From contig NZ_PPCN01000004.1 in assembly GCF_002906165.1 (NCBI RefSeq), positions 62,001-126,000 on the forward strand: a stretch of 64,000 nt of DNA, in the 5' to 3' direction. Below, piece after piece: positions 16,727 through 25,930 of this stretch. The notes below the pieces were generated by a model. It saw only the letters and a list, made by a program, of their open reading frames with translations. It ran no database searches and was not told the DNA's origin. This DNA is from Roseibium marinum. Lineage in GTDB: Bacteria > Pseudomonadota > Alphaproteobacteria > Rhizobiales > Stappiaceae. The translations under genes and the position numbers were made by a program. Each line of letters opens with the position of its first letter. The stretch's first letter is position 1.

Positions 16727-18739
16727 TCAGGAAAACTCCATGATCACCGCATCCACGGCCAGGCTGTCTCCCGCAGTTGCCTTGATGGCGGTAACGGTAC
16801 AGTCCCGCTCGGCCCGCAGCACATTTTCCATCTTCATGGCTTCCACCACGGCAAGCTGTTCACCGGCCTTGATTTCCTGCCCCTCGGAAACCGCGATGGA
16901 GACCACCAGGCCCGGCATCGGACAAAGCAGCAGTTTGGACGTGTCAGGCGGAAGTTTCTCCGGCATCAGCCGATCCAGTTCCGCGGTGCGGGGCGTCATC
17001 ACCTTTGCGATCACCGAACTTCCCTGCCAGTCGAGACGGTATCCGCCGGTCACCATGCGCACCTGAACCGTCACCGGCCGCGAGCCGACCTTGCCTGACC
17101 AGAGCGGTTCTCCCGGCGCCCAATCGGATTCGACAGTCATCACGGGATCGTCCCCGATCGCCACATCCAGTTCCACCGGGGTTCCCGGATAGCCGGCGGC
17201 CAGCCGGATCGGAACATACGTCTTGTCCACCTTGACGACCCAGTCTTCGCGGAGCGCCCCGGAATGCGGCCGCAGGCGTCCGGGCAGATGATCCAGCCGT
17301 TCCCTTTCAAGGGCGCCCATGGAAAGCGCGACGGCGGCCAGCACCGAATAGGCGGCTTCATCGGGAAGGGCCGGAAAGAATCCGTCCGGATACTCGTCGG
17401 CGATGAAGCTGGTCGAAAGCAGGCCCGACCGCCAGCGCGGATGGTTCATCAGCGCCGTCAGAAACGGCACATTATGCTGGATGCCGTCCACGTAAAACGC
17501 GTCGAGCGCCAAACTCATGGCATCGATCGCCTCTTCCCGGGTCGGCGCATGGGTGACCAGCTTGGCGATCATCGGATCGTAGAACATGGAGATTTCCGAC
17601 CCTTCGACGACGCCGGTGTCGTTGCGGATTGTTACTCCGTCGATGCACATTTCCTCGGGCGGCCGATAGCGCACAAGACGTCCGATGGAGGGCAGGAAGT
17701 TTCGGTAGGGGTCTTCGGCATAAATACGGCTTTCCACCGACCAGCCGTTCAGTTTCACATCCTGCTGCGCAAGGACCAGCTTTTCGCCGGCGGCAACACG
17801 GATCATCTGCTCGACCAGATCGACGCCGGTGATCAGTTCGGTCACCGGATGTTCGACCTGCAGACGGGTGTTCATTTCCAGGAAGAAGAAGCTCTTGTCC
17901 TGCCCGGCGACGAATTCGACCGTGCCGGCGCTGTCATAGTCCACGGCCTTGGCCAGAGCGACCGCCTGTTCGCCCATCTTCCGGCGGGTTTCCTCATCCA
18001 GAAGCGGCGACGGGGCTTCCTCGATGACCTTCTGGTTGCGCCGCTGAATGGAACATTCGCGCTCGCCCAGATAAATCGCGTTGCCGTGCTTGTCGCCAAG
18101 CACCTGGATCTCGATGTGCCGGGGATTTTCGATGAATTTCTCGATGAACACCCGGTCGTCGCCGAAGGAGGACGCCGCCTCGGATTTCGACCGAACATAG
18201 CCGTCGCGCGTTTCTTCCGCGTTCCAGGCAATCCGCATGCCCTTGCCGCCGCCGCCGGCGGAAGCCTTGATCATCACCGGATAGCCGATACCTTCGGCAA
18301 TCTCGACCGCATGGTCCGCAGAATCGATCTCACCAAGAAAGCCGGGCACCGTACTGACGTTCGCGGCGTTGGCGAATTTCTTGGATTCGATCTTGTCGCC
18401 CATTGCCTTGATGGCGCGCGGATGCGGGCCGATCCAGACGATCCCCTCCTTGGCGAGAGCTTCCGGAAAACTGGCCCGTTCCGATAGAAAGCCGTATCCG
18501 GGATGGACGGCTTCAGCACCGGTTTCCTTGCAGGCCGCGATGATCCGCTCAGCCACAAGATAGGACTCCGCCGCGGCCGCCGGACCGATATGTACCGCCT
18601 CGTCAGCCATCTCGACATGAAGAGCGTCACGGTCGGCGTCGGAATAGACCGCCACCGTCCTGATACCCATCCGCCGTGCGGTCTTGATGACCCGGCACGC
18701 GATCTCGCCGCGGTTGGCGATAAGAATTTTCGAGAACAT
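16727..18739 (-). CDS. pccA: Propionyl-CoA carboxylase alpha subunit
   Basis: A 670-residue biotin-dependent carboxylase subunit. The order is biotin carboxylase (1-450; ANRGEIACRVI at the start, ATP-binding KASAGGGGKGMR, ERECSIQRRNQKVIEEAPSP, EMNTRLQVEHPVTE), a BT-type linker domain (about 470-590) and a C-terminal biotinyl domain with biotinylated K636 in VVEAMKMEN. The BT linker and partner gene pccB nearby (20256-21788) indicate propionyl- rather than acetyl-CoA carboxylase. It makes methylmalonyl-CoA from propionyl-CoA formed in Val, Ile, Met and odd-chain fatty acid breakdown. Confidence 0.94.
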   Translation of the reverse strand: MFSKILIANRGEIACRVIKTARRMGIRTVAVYSDADRDALHVEMADEAVHIGPAAAAESYLVAERIIAACKETGAEAVHPGYGFLSERASFPEALAKEGIVWIGPHPRAIKAMGDKIESKKFANAANVSTVPGFLGEIDSADHAVEIAEGIGYPVMIKASAGGGGKGMRIAWNAEETRDGYVRSKSEAASSFGDDRVFIEKFIENPRHIEIQVLGDKHGNAIYLGERECSIQRRNQKVIEEAPSPLLDEETRRKMGEQAVALAKAVDYDSAGTVEFVAGQDKSFFFLEMNTRLQVEHPVTELITGVDLVEQMIRVAAGEKLVLAQQDVKLNGWSVESRIYAEDPYRNFLPSIGRLVRYRPPEEMCIDGVTIRNDTGVVEGSEISMFYDPMIAKLVTHAPTREEAIDAMSLALDAFYVDGIQHNVPFLTALMNHPRWRSGLLSTSFIADEYPDGFFPALPDEAAYSVLAAVALSMGALERERLDHLPGRLRPHSGALREDWVVKVDKTYVPIRLAAGYPGTPVELDVAIGDDPVMTVESDWAPGEPLWSGKVGSRPVTVQVRMVTGGYRLDWQGSSVIAKVMTPRTAELDRLMPEKLPPDTSKLLLCPMPGLVVSIAVSEGQEIKAGEQLAVVEAMKMENVLRAERDCTVTAIKATAGDSLAVDAVIMEFS

Positions 18740-18960
18740 GCGTTTCCACCCAGCTGGAGCGTTTTCAAGGTTGTAGGCCGGGCTTTTCTGCCGCGCAACT
18801 TATCCAAAGGGCGAGACGTGATTATGCGGATAGCGTCGGTCAGGCGCGACCGGTCAAGGTTTCCCGTCACCAGCGAAGCTGGCACAGGAGAGTTTCCGCC
18901 AGGTTTTATCCGATTATTAATAAATATATAGTTATAAATACCAAAGGGGATTATCAAAGA

Positions 18961-19437
18961 ATGAAGACATTTTTTACAACTTCTTTTCTGGCAGTTTCTT
19001 TACTGTCCAACGTGGCGGGCGCTGAAACCGTGGAGAAGTGGAACAGCGGAGAGGTCAACGGATTCACGCGTTTCTGGACCACCAACAACGAAGGATCGAA
19101 TTTCGTCGTTTGGTGCCACCCCCAACGCAAGGTGAATGGAACGTTGCTTCACATCGTTATCGCGGGAGACACCCCGCCTCCCGATACCCGGGTCAAACTG
19201 ATCCTGGACCGGGAAGTGCTGGATTTGCCGGTCAACAAGCAGGGCTATATCGACAGCGGATGCGCGACCTGCGCCGACAGCTTCGATTATGTCTGGCATA
19301 AACTCAGATCTTCGCGCTCACTGGCCGTCAAGTTTCAGGATGAGCGCTATGCCGGTTTTTCGCTGAGAGGCGCGCGGCAGATCATACCGGGCTCCGTCTG
19401 CCCGACCGACTGGGACAAGCGCAAACCCAGCTCCTGA
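18961..19437 (+). CDS. Hypothetical secreted cysteine-containing protein
   Basis: A 158-residue protein with a signal peptide (MKTFFTTSFLAVSLLSNVAGA) cut before ETVEKW. The mature domain has four cysteines (VVWCHPQRK, SGCATCADSF, GSVCPTDW) and a closing motif LAVKFQDERYAGFSLRGA. I do not recognise the family. An AT-rich stretch (18905-18950) and GGGGA upstream form a plausible promoter and ribosome binding site. A partial second copy of its C-terminal half follows 38 bp downstream, and a conserved small secreted protein lies further on, between pccA and pccB. Confidence 0.75.
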   Translation: MKTFFTTSFLAVSLLSNVAGAETVEKWNSGEVNGFTRFWTTNNEGSNFVVWCHPQRKVNGTLLHIVIAGDTPPPDTRVKLILDREVLDLPVNKQGYIDSGCATCADSFDYVWHKLRSSRSLAVKFQDERYAGFSLRGARQIIPGSVCPTDWDKRKPSS

Positions 19438-19474
19438 TCGGCATCGACATCACCGGCCCTCTACCCTATCGCCT

Positions 19475-19705
19475 TTGCGGGTTCAGCCCGATCACGACCT
19501 GATCAGGTTTACCGCCGGTTCCGACAGCTACATCCACAACGACTGCCCGGATAATTTCACCAATTTCCGGTATCGGCTGCGGTCTGCAGGAAAATTTGCC
19601 GTGCGGTTTGAGGACAAGCGTTACGCCGGATTTTCTCCCAATAGTGTCAGCGAGGCGACACGCCATGTTGCCTGCTCGAGCCAGGTCAGCGGAAAAGCAC
19701 GGTAG
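19475..19705 (+). pseudogene. 5'-truncated tandem duplicate of the preceding secreted protein
   Basis: The translated frame contains DSYIHNDCPDNFTNFRYRL and AVRFEDKRYAGFSPNS, which line up with GYIDSGCATCADSFDYVWHKL and AVKFQDERYAGFSLRG of the gene just upstream. Homology starts at about residue 80 of that protein; no signal peptide or first half is found in the 38-bp gap, so the copy lost its 5' end. It probably arose by tandem duplication and deletion. The frame could start at a GTG or ATG near 19475, but an exported product is not expected. Confidence 0.65.
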
Positions 19706-19906
19706 ACGGACAGGTCACATCCACCGCGGCGCTCCGTTTTCACGGGCCAAAGCAACAGAATGTGGTCACGATCACATTTTCGCCGCACCGCCTGCCGCAC
19801 ACTCCCGTTAATGCCAGCTCAAGGGCAGGATCTGAATGTTCTTCTTTCGAACTGGATTTGACCGGAAATTGTCTTCCGGCCTGAAACGGGAGCCACGGAG
19901 GCCAAT

Positions 19907-20221
19907 ATGCGAAAATACCGTCTCTTCATCGCCGCGCTCGCGCTGGCAAGTACCTGCCAGCCCGGCGCCGCGCAACAGCGTCCCGATCTTCGAACCATGA
20001 CCTGCGGCCAGGCCCAGTCACTGGTCCGCCAGCACGGGGCGGTTGTTTTCACCACCGGCCAGCACACCTATTCGATGTTTGTTTCCAACATCAGTTATTG
20101 CGACCGTAACCAGCAGCTATTCGTTCAGTATGGCCCAACGCGCGACTATCCCAAATGCCCTGTTGCCTATGAGTGCAAGGAACCCCTGTTTCCGCGCGGC
20201 GGCTTCAACCGCTGGAACTAG
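19907..20221 (+). CDS. Conserved small periplasmic protein
   Basis: A 104-residue protein with a signal peptide (MRKYRLFIAALALASTCQPGAAQ). The mature region is DLRTMTCGQAQSLVRQHGAVVFTTG-HTY-FVSNISYCD, ending PTRDYPKCPVAYECKE, a four-cysteine pattern I associate with a widespread uncharacterised family in rhizobia and relatives. It is likely periplasmic and disulfide bonded. Its ATG has a GGAGG sequence 7 bases upstream. It is convergent with pccB. Function unknown. Confidence 0.75.
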   Translation: MRKYRLFIAALALASTCQPGAAQQRPDLRTMTCGQAQSLVRQHGAVVFTTGQHTYSMFVSNISYCDRNQQLFVQYGPTRDYPKCPVAYECKEPLFPRGGFNRWN

Positions 20222-20255
20222 GTATCCGTGTTGGTCACGGACTGCCGCTGATTGC

Positions 20256-21788
20256 CTAAAGTGGAATGTTGTCGTGTTTTTTCCACGGCATTTCCACCTT
20301 CTTCGAGCGCAGCAATGCCAACGCCCTGGCAATCCGCCGGCGGGTCGAGTGTGGCCGGATCACGTCGTCGATATAACCACGCTCGGCGGCAACGAAGGGA
20401 TTGGCGAACCGGTCCTCGTAGTCCTTGGTCCGCCTGGCGATCTTGTCCTTGTCGCCCAGTTCGGACCTGTACAGGATTTCAACGGCGCCCTTTGCCCCCA
20501 TCACCGCGATTTCAGCAGTCGGCCAGGCATAGTTGATGTCGCCGCGGATATGCTTGGAACTCATCACGTCGTAGGCACCGCCATAGGCCTTGCGGGTGAT
20601 GATCGTGATTTTGGGAACGGTTGCCTCCGCATAGGCGAACAGCAGTTTCGCTCCGTGCTTGATGAGCCCGCCATATTCCTGGGAGGTGCCCGGCAGGAAC
20701 CCCGGCACATCGACGAAGGTCAGCACCGGAATGCCGAAACAGTCGCAGAACCGCACGAACCTGGCGGCCTTGCGGCTCGCGTCCGAATCCAGCACCCCGG
20801 CAAGAACCATCGGCTGGTTGGCGATAATTCCGACGGTGCGGCCTTCGACCCGTCCGAAACCGGTGAGGATATTTTTCGCGAAACTTCCCTGAATTTCGAA
20901 GAAGTCGCCTTCATCGACGGTCTTCAGGACAAGTTCCTTCATGTCGTAGGGCTTGTTCGGATTGTCCGGAATGAGCGTATCCAGACTCATGTCCAGCCGC
21001 TCCGGATCGTCGTAGTGGGTCAGCTCCGGCAGATCCGCAAGATTGTTCATCGGCAGGAAGTCGATCAGCCGGCGCATCTCCTGCAGGGCTTCCACGTCAT
21101 TGTCGAAGGCGCCGTCCGCAATGGAGGATTTGGCCGTATGGACCGAAGCGCCGCCCAGTTCTTCCGCCGTGACGGTCTCGTTGGTCACGGTCTTCACCAC
21201 ATCCGGTCCCGTCACGAACATGTAGGACGTATCCCGCACCATGAAGATGAAGTCCGTCATGGCCGGAGAGTAGACGTCGCCGCCCGCGCACGGGCCCATG
21301 ATCAGGGAAATCTGCGGAATGACGCCGGAGGCCAGCACATTGCGCTGAAAAACTTCCCCATAGCCGCCCAGCGCCGCGACGCCTTCCTGGATGCGGGCCC
21401 CGCCCGCATCGAACAGGCCGATTATCGGCGCGCGGTTCTGCAGGGCCATGTCCTGCAGCTTGATGATCTTTTCCGCGTGGGTTTCGGAAAGCGAACCGCC
21501 GAAGACGGTGAAATCCTTTGAAAACACATAGACAGTGCGGCCGTTGACAGTTCCCCAGCCGGTCACCACACCGTCGCCGGGGATATGCTGTTCTTCCATG
21601 CCGAAATCGGTACAGCGGTGCTGCTTGAACATGTCGAACTCTTCAAAGGAGCCTTCGTCCAAGAGGATTTCAATACGTTCGCGCGCCGTCAGCTTTCCCT
21701 TGGAATGCTGCGCGTCGATGCGGCGCTGTCCGCCGCCCTGCCGTGCCGTCTCCCGGCGCTGTTCCAATTCGGCCAGAACTTCTTTCAT
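20256..21788 (-). CDS. pccB: Propionyl-CoA carboxylase beta subunit
   Basis: A 510-residue carboxyltransferase with two crotonase-type halves. N-half signatures: [46 protein letters not shown] and [16 protein letters not shown] with the acyl-CoA oxyanion hole. C-half: [32 protein letters not shown] and the [18 protein letters not shown] carboxybiotin site. It completes the enzyme with pccA, which is on the same strand about 1.5 kb downstream. The ATG at 21788 with GGGAGG was preferred over 21833. Confidence 0.95.
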   Translation of the reverse strand: MKEVLAELEQRRETARQGGGQRRIDAQHSKGKLTARERIEILLDEGSFEEFDMFKQHRCTDFGMEEQHIPGDGVVTGWGTVNGRTVYVFSKDFTVFGGSLSETHAEKIIKLQDMALQNRAPIIGLFDAGGARIQEGVAALGGYGEVFQRNVLASGVIPQISLIMGPCAGGDVYSPAMTDFIFMVRDTSYMFVTGPDVVKTVTNETVTAEELGGASVHTAKSSIADGAFDNDVEALQEMRRLIDFLPMNNLADLPELTHYDDPERLDMSLDTLIPDNPNKPYDMKELVLKTVDEGDFFEIQGSFAKNILTGFGRVEGRTVGIIANQPMVLAGVLDSDASRKAARFVRFCDCFGIPVLTFVDVPGFLPGTSQEYGGLIKHGAKLLFAYAEATVPKITIITRKAYGGAYDVMSSKHIRGDINYAWPTAEIAVMGAKGAVEILYRSELGDKDKIARRTKDYEDRFANPFVAAERGYIDDVIRPHSTRRRIARALALLRSKKVEMPWKKHDNIPL

Positions 21789-22525
21789 CCGGTCCTCCCG
21801 ATACTGAATCAACCCGCTCTCATCCCGGTGCACACAAGAAGCTGCACTTTAGAAGCAGACAGGTTGATCGATCTTGCAATGCTCCAGGGTCAGGCCGTAG
21901 CACGATCCCCGGTACGCTCATAGTCAGCACATGGGCTTATGGGAGATCGGCCTTCCGGTTTTCCTGCACCCAAAATCACCCGCAACAGCATACAGCCGCT
22001 TCTCCGGCCCTGCTCTTTGACCGCCGGGTGTATCCAACACCTTGATGAAGTACCGTTACGTCAAGGGAGCATCGGCCCAAGAGTGACGGAAACCGGATTC
22101 GGACTTGGGGAACTGCTTAATCTATGTGCAGCCGGAGAATATACGTTTTTTCGCCCGATCCCGGAAGACCGCGTGAATCACAAACAATTTTGCGCCGTCA
22201 AGCGTGCTTCGGGCATCCGGCGTCAGCAAAAAAAGGACCCGCTTCAGCAAAAAAACGGACCAGCTACGGGAAAGAAGCCGCCAAATCCGACGTACAATCC
22301 CGGATTTCTTGTCTGAATTTCTGCGGACCGGACTGCCGTGACACAATTGCGACGTAGTCGCGGAGCATTGAAGGTTCCAAAAGGCTAGCTGAGTCAAAGG
22401 GTTATTGGGCAGGACGATCACCATATGCCTAAACACCGGGCACATGCGCCGTCATATTGCTCTTTGACACGCCTTGGAATTTTGCGATGATTGCTCAAGA
22501 AGCATGCACCTGCGAAGGGGAGGCA
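21789..22525. other. Long intergenic region upstream of the Anbu cluster
   Basis: This 737-bp stretch separates divergent pccB and the ATP-grasp gene and should hold both promoters. I see no convincing coding frame, tRNA or terminator. The one clear structure is an imperfect tandem repeat at 22223-22265. Frames that open here begin without ribosome binding sites and have no family motif. Confidence 0.6.
22223..22265. repeat. Imperfect 21/22-bp tandem repeat
   Basis: Two adjacent units, TCAGCAAAAAAAGGACCCGCT and the 22-bp TCAGCAAAAAAACGG/ACCAGCT, differ by one insertion and one or two substitutions. Each has a run of seven A, so the region may be bent. It is about 260 bp upstream of the Anbu-cluster start. 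Confidence 0.7.
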
Positions 22526-23950
22526 ATGGCGGACGAACGTACTTTCTTCAATGAAATGCTCGACGAAACTGGCGAGCCGCGTCAGGCCTATGCCAGACTT
22601 GCCCAATGGCTGGAAGACAAGCCCGCCAACTTCCTGACGAAAAAGAGCCGCGATGCGGAGATGGTGTTCCGCCGGCTCGGTATCACTTTCGCTGTTTATG
22701 GCGCGCAAGAAGCCACCGAACGGCTCATTCCCTTCGACCCGATACCACGCATCATTTCCGCCGCGGAGTGGCGGCGGCTTTCCGCCGGCATAGATCAGCG
22801 CGTCCGGGCCCTGAATGCCTTCCTGCATGACATTTACCACCGTCAGGAAATTCTGCGCGCTGGCAGGGTTCCGGCCGATCTTGTTCTTCAGAACGAGGCT
22901 TTCCTGCCGGAAATGGCCGGTTTCACCCCGGCCCGGAAGGTCTATGCCCACATCATCGGCACCGACCTGGTCCGTGTCTCCGAAAATGAATTCTATGTTC
23001 TGGAAGACAATACCCGCACCCCTTCCGGGGTCTCCTACATGATGGAGAACCGGGAAACGATGATGCGGCTTTTCCCCGAACTCTTCCAGTCACACCGGGT
23101 CGCGCCGGTGGAGCAGTATCCGGAAAACCTTCGCCAGACCCTGGAAAGCGTCGCTCCGGATCCGGCCAAATCGAACCAGACCATCGTCGTCCTCACGCCC
23201 GGCATCTACAATTCCGCCTATTTCGAACATGCCTTCCTGGCCGATTCCATGGGCGTCGAGCTGGTCGAGGGCCGGGATCTTTTCGTCGATTCCGGCAAGG
23301 TTTTCATGCGCACCACGCGTGCGCCCAAACAGGTGGATGTGATCTACCGGCGTATCGATGACGCGTTCCTCGATCCCCTCACCTTCAATGCGGACAGCAT
23401 GCTCGGCGTACCGGGCCTGTTCGACGCCTACAGGGCCGGCAGCGTCACCATCTGCAACGCGCCCGGCACCGGGATTGCCGACGACAAGGCCATCTACGCC
23501 TACGTCCCGGACATCATCGAGTTCTACACAGGTCAGAAGCCGATCCTGAACAACGTTCCGACCTGGAACTGTTCCCGGCCGGACGATCTGGCCTATGTGC
23601 TCGACAACCTGGAAGACATCGTCGTCAAGGAAGTGCACGGCTCCGGCGGCTACGGCATGCTGATCGGCCCGACCGCCTCCAAGCGCGAAATCGCCGAATT
23701 CCGCCGCGTTCTGGAGGCCAACCCCTCCAACTACATCGCCCAGCCGACCCTGGCGCTTTCGGCCTGCCCGACCCACGTCGCCTCCGGTATCGCTCCGCGC
23801 CACGTGGATCTGCGTCCGTATGTCCTGATCGGCGATCAGGTACGGATCACGCCGGGCGGGCTGACCCGTGTGGCCCTGAAAAAAGGCTCCCTTGTCGTCA
23901 ACTCCAGCCAGGGCGGCGGCACCAAGGATACCTGGGTACTTGAGGACTGA
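22526..23950 (+). CDS. Circularly permuted ATP-grasp ligase of the Anbu cluster
   Basis: A 474-residue protein of the circularly permuted ATP-grasp type 2 family (DUF404/DUF407), predicted to form amide bonds between amino acid or peptide substrates using ATP. Landmarks are FLHDIYHRQEIL, the FYVLEDNTRTPSGVSYMMENR loop, DDLEYV-like LDNLEDIVVKEVHGSGGYGM and the C-terminal RVALKKGSLVVNSSQGGGTKDTWVL. The ATG at 22526 has an AAGGGGAGG ribosome binding site. It heads a co-directional set with alpha-E, transglutaminase and Anbu genes, an association noted across proteobacteria and cyanobacteria; the product is unknown. Confidence 0.9.
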   Translation: MADERTFFNEMLDETGEPRQAYARLAQWLEDKPANFLTKKSRDAEMVFRRLGITFAVYGAQEATERLIPFDPIPRIISAAEWRRLSAGIDQRVRALNAFLHDIYHRQEILRAGRVPADLVLQNEAFLPEMAGFTPARKVYAHIIGTDLVRVSENEFYVLEDNTRTPSGVSYMMENRETMMRLFPELFQSHRVAPVEQYPENLRQTLESVAPDPAKSNQTIVVLTPGIYNSAYFEHAFLADSMGVELVEGRDLFVDSGKVFMRTTRAPKQVDVIYRRIDDAFLDPLTFNADSMLGVPGLFDAYRAGSVTICNAPGTGIADDKAIYAYVPDIIEFYTGQKPILNNVPTWNCSRPDDLAYVLDNLEDIVVKEVHGSGGYGMLIGPTASKREIAEFRRVLEANPSNYIAQPTLALSACPTHVASGIAPRHVDLRPYVLIGDQVRITPGGLTRVALKKGSLVVNSSQGGGTKDTWVLED

Positions 23951-23957
23951 GAATTAG

Positions 23958-24908
23958 ATGCTCGGAAGAACCGCCTCTTCGCTGTTTTGGATGTCGCGTT
24001 ACCACGAGCGCGCCCAGAACGTGACCCGTCTTCTGGAAGTGGGCTTTCGCGGTGCCATTATTTCCCATTCCGGCCAGGAGGACGGCACCCATTGGACCTT
24101 CGCGCTGTCCTGCTCGGGGTGCGAGAAAGACTTTGCTCAAAAATACGACGAGTTGAACCTGCGCAATGTCGCGGCATTCATGATCTTTTCGAAGGACAAT
24201 TCGGACAGCGTGCGTCATTGCCTCGAACTGGCCCGCAACAACGCAAGGGCCGTCCGAACCAGCATCACCGCGGAGCTCTGGGAAGCCATCAACACCACCT
24301 GGATCGAGTTCAACGAGGTCAACCCGCAGACCATCACCCAGGATACGCTGCCCGATTTTCTCGCCTGGGTGAACCAGCGCTCGCATCTGTTCCGCGGCGC
24401 GCTTTTGAACACCATTCTGCGCGATGACGGCTATTTCTTCAGCCAGATGGGAAATTTTGTCGAGCGTGCGGACAACACGGCCAGGATCCTCAACACCCAG
24501 TACTGGACGCTGCTGCCGGACAGCGACATCGTCGAGGACGGGTCGGCGGAACGCTATCAGTGGTCGGCGATCCTCAGAGCCCTGTCGGGACGCAGAAGCT
24601 ACCGCTTCGCATATCCCAATGCCCGCCTGAAGGCCTTCAATATCGCGGAATTCCTGATCCTGAGAACGGAGATGCCCCGGTCGCTTGCCCATTGCTACGA
24701 CTGGATCGCGGACACCGCGGAGGATCTGGCCCAGTTCTACGGATCGCGTGAACCGAGCCTGGACCTGGCATCGGAGATTTCACGCGAATTGTCCGAAAAG
24801 CAGATGCGCGAAATCTATCAACAGGGACTGCACGAGTTTCTGACGGAGTTTGTCGGAAAAAATAATCAGTTCGCAAAGCAACTGAGTGAAGACTACAATT
24901 TCGCCTGA
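23958..24908 (+). CDS. Alpha-E domain protein of the Anbu cluster
   Basis: A 316-residue all-helical alpha-E (DUF403) protein. The N-terminal MLGRTASSLFWMSRYHERAQNVTRLLEVG and the internal VERADNTARILNTQYW are the two conserved helical signatures; many conserved acidic, Arg and Trp residues suggest a ligand-binding helical bundle. No reaction has been assigned to the family. It starts 7 bp after the ATP-grasp stop, with the ribosome binding site inside the end of that gene, so the two are coupled. Fusions of this family with circularly permuted ATP-grasp proteins are known, which supports a shared complex. Confidence 0.88.
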   Translation: MLGRTASSLFWMSRYHERAQNVTRLLEVGFRGAIISHSGQEDGTHWTFALSCSGCEKDFAQKYDELNLRNVAAFMIFSKDNSDSVRHCLELARNNARAVRTSITAELWEAINTTWIEFNEVNPQTITQDTLPDFLAWVNQRSHLFRGALLNTILRDDGYFFSQMGNFVERADNTARILNTQYWTLLPDSDIVEDGSAERYQWSAILRALSGRRSYRFAYPNARLKAFNIAEFLILRTEMPRSLAHCYDWIADTAEDLAQFYGSREPSLDLASEISRELSEKQMREIYQQGLHEFLTEFVGKNNQFAKQLSEDYNFA

Positions 24909-24938
24909 TCCTCGAACCAAGCTGATCCCCGGTGCCGC

Positions 24939-25757
24939 ATGCGATTGACCGTCAGACATACCACCAGTTATCGATATGAGACGCCGCTGGCCAATGCCAT
25001 GCAGCAGCTGCGGCTGACGCCAGAGGACTGCCAGTCGCAGAAAATCGTCGAATGGTCCATCGATACGCCGGGCATCGAGCGGGCGACAACCTACAAGGAT
25101 GCCTTCGGCAACCAGGTTCACATGGTTTCCGGAGAGGGACCTGTTGAGGAAGTGGAGATCACGGCGTCCGGCATCGTCGATACCACCGATACCAACGGCA
25201 TTCTCGGTCATGAGCTGGACGCAGGCACCCCGCCGCGCCTCTTCACCAGGGTCACCCCGCTGACCCAGTCGAACCAGGCGATCCGGAAGCTGGCAGCTCA
25301 CGCGGAAGGGCATGACAGGATCGCCGGTTTTCATGCGCTCATGCATGCCATTCGCGACAAGGTCGATTACAAGATCGGTGTAACCGAAACCAGCACCTCC
25401 GCGACGGCCGCCCTGGCCGCCGGCGAAGGCGTCTGCCAGGATCACGCGCACATTTTTATCGCGGCGGCACGTTCCATCGGCGTCCCCGCCCGCTATGTGT
25501 CCGGCTATTTGCTCCTGGAAGAGGAGCAGGCCTCCGAAGCACATCACGCCTGGGCGGAAGTGCTGGTCCAGGGCCTCGGCTGGATCGGTTTCGACATATC
25601 CAACGCTATGTGTCCGACGGATCGTTATATTCGCTTGACGGTCGGGCTCGATTCCCGTTCTGCTGCACCGATCAGGGGCATCCGTTTCGGCGGACTGGAG
25701 GAGAACCTGCGGGTTGAGGTCGACGTCGCTCAAGCCGCCTTGCAACAGCAGCAATAG
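24939..25757 (+). CDS. Transglutaminase-like cysteine peptidase of the Anbu cluster
   Basis: A 272-residue protein with an N-terminal beta-rich domain (MRLTVRHTTSYRYETPLANAMQQLRLTP) and a transglutaminase-like core. The catalytic triad is visible as Cys in GEGVCQDHAHIFIAAARSIGVPARYVSGYL, His in AHHAWAEVLV and Asp in GWIGFDISN. It is predicted to cut or transfer peptides or isopeptides, perhaps those built by the adjacent ATP-grasp enzyme. There is no signal peptide, so it is cytoplasmic. It starts 30 bp after the alpha-E gene. Confidence 0.9.
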   Translation: MRLTVRHTTSYRYETPLANAMQQLRLTPEDCQSQKIVEWSIDTPGIERATTYKDAFGNQVHMVSGEGPVEEVEITASGIVDTTDTNGILGHELDAGTPPRLFTRVTPLTQSNQAIRKLAAHAEGHDRIAGFHALMHAIRDKVDYKIGVTETSTSATAALAAGEGVCQDHAHIFIAAARSIGVPARYVSGYLLLEEEQASEAHHAWAEVLVQGLGWIGFDISNAMCPTDRYIRLTVGLDSRSAAPIRGIRFGGLEENLRVEVDVAQAALQQQQ

Positions 25758-25930
25758 CTGTCATCTTCCTTTCGCGATATACGGAGCTACCGGCACGCTG
25801 CAACCATCCGCGCCCACCCCGGGCGGGACGTTCGGCAACGTAACACTAGATCAACAGTCGTGCTTTCTCGTGATCCCACCTGAAGACGGGTTGATCCGGC
25901 GTTTCGGATTTTTGTCAGAAGGACAAGGGA

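Noticed and set aside
21834..22525. Small RNA or gene in the long spacer before the ATP-grasp gene
   Set aside because: Only the tandem A-run repeat stands out; no promoter-hairpin-T-tract combination typical of a small RNA can be defended by eye.
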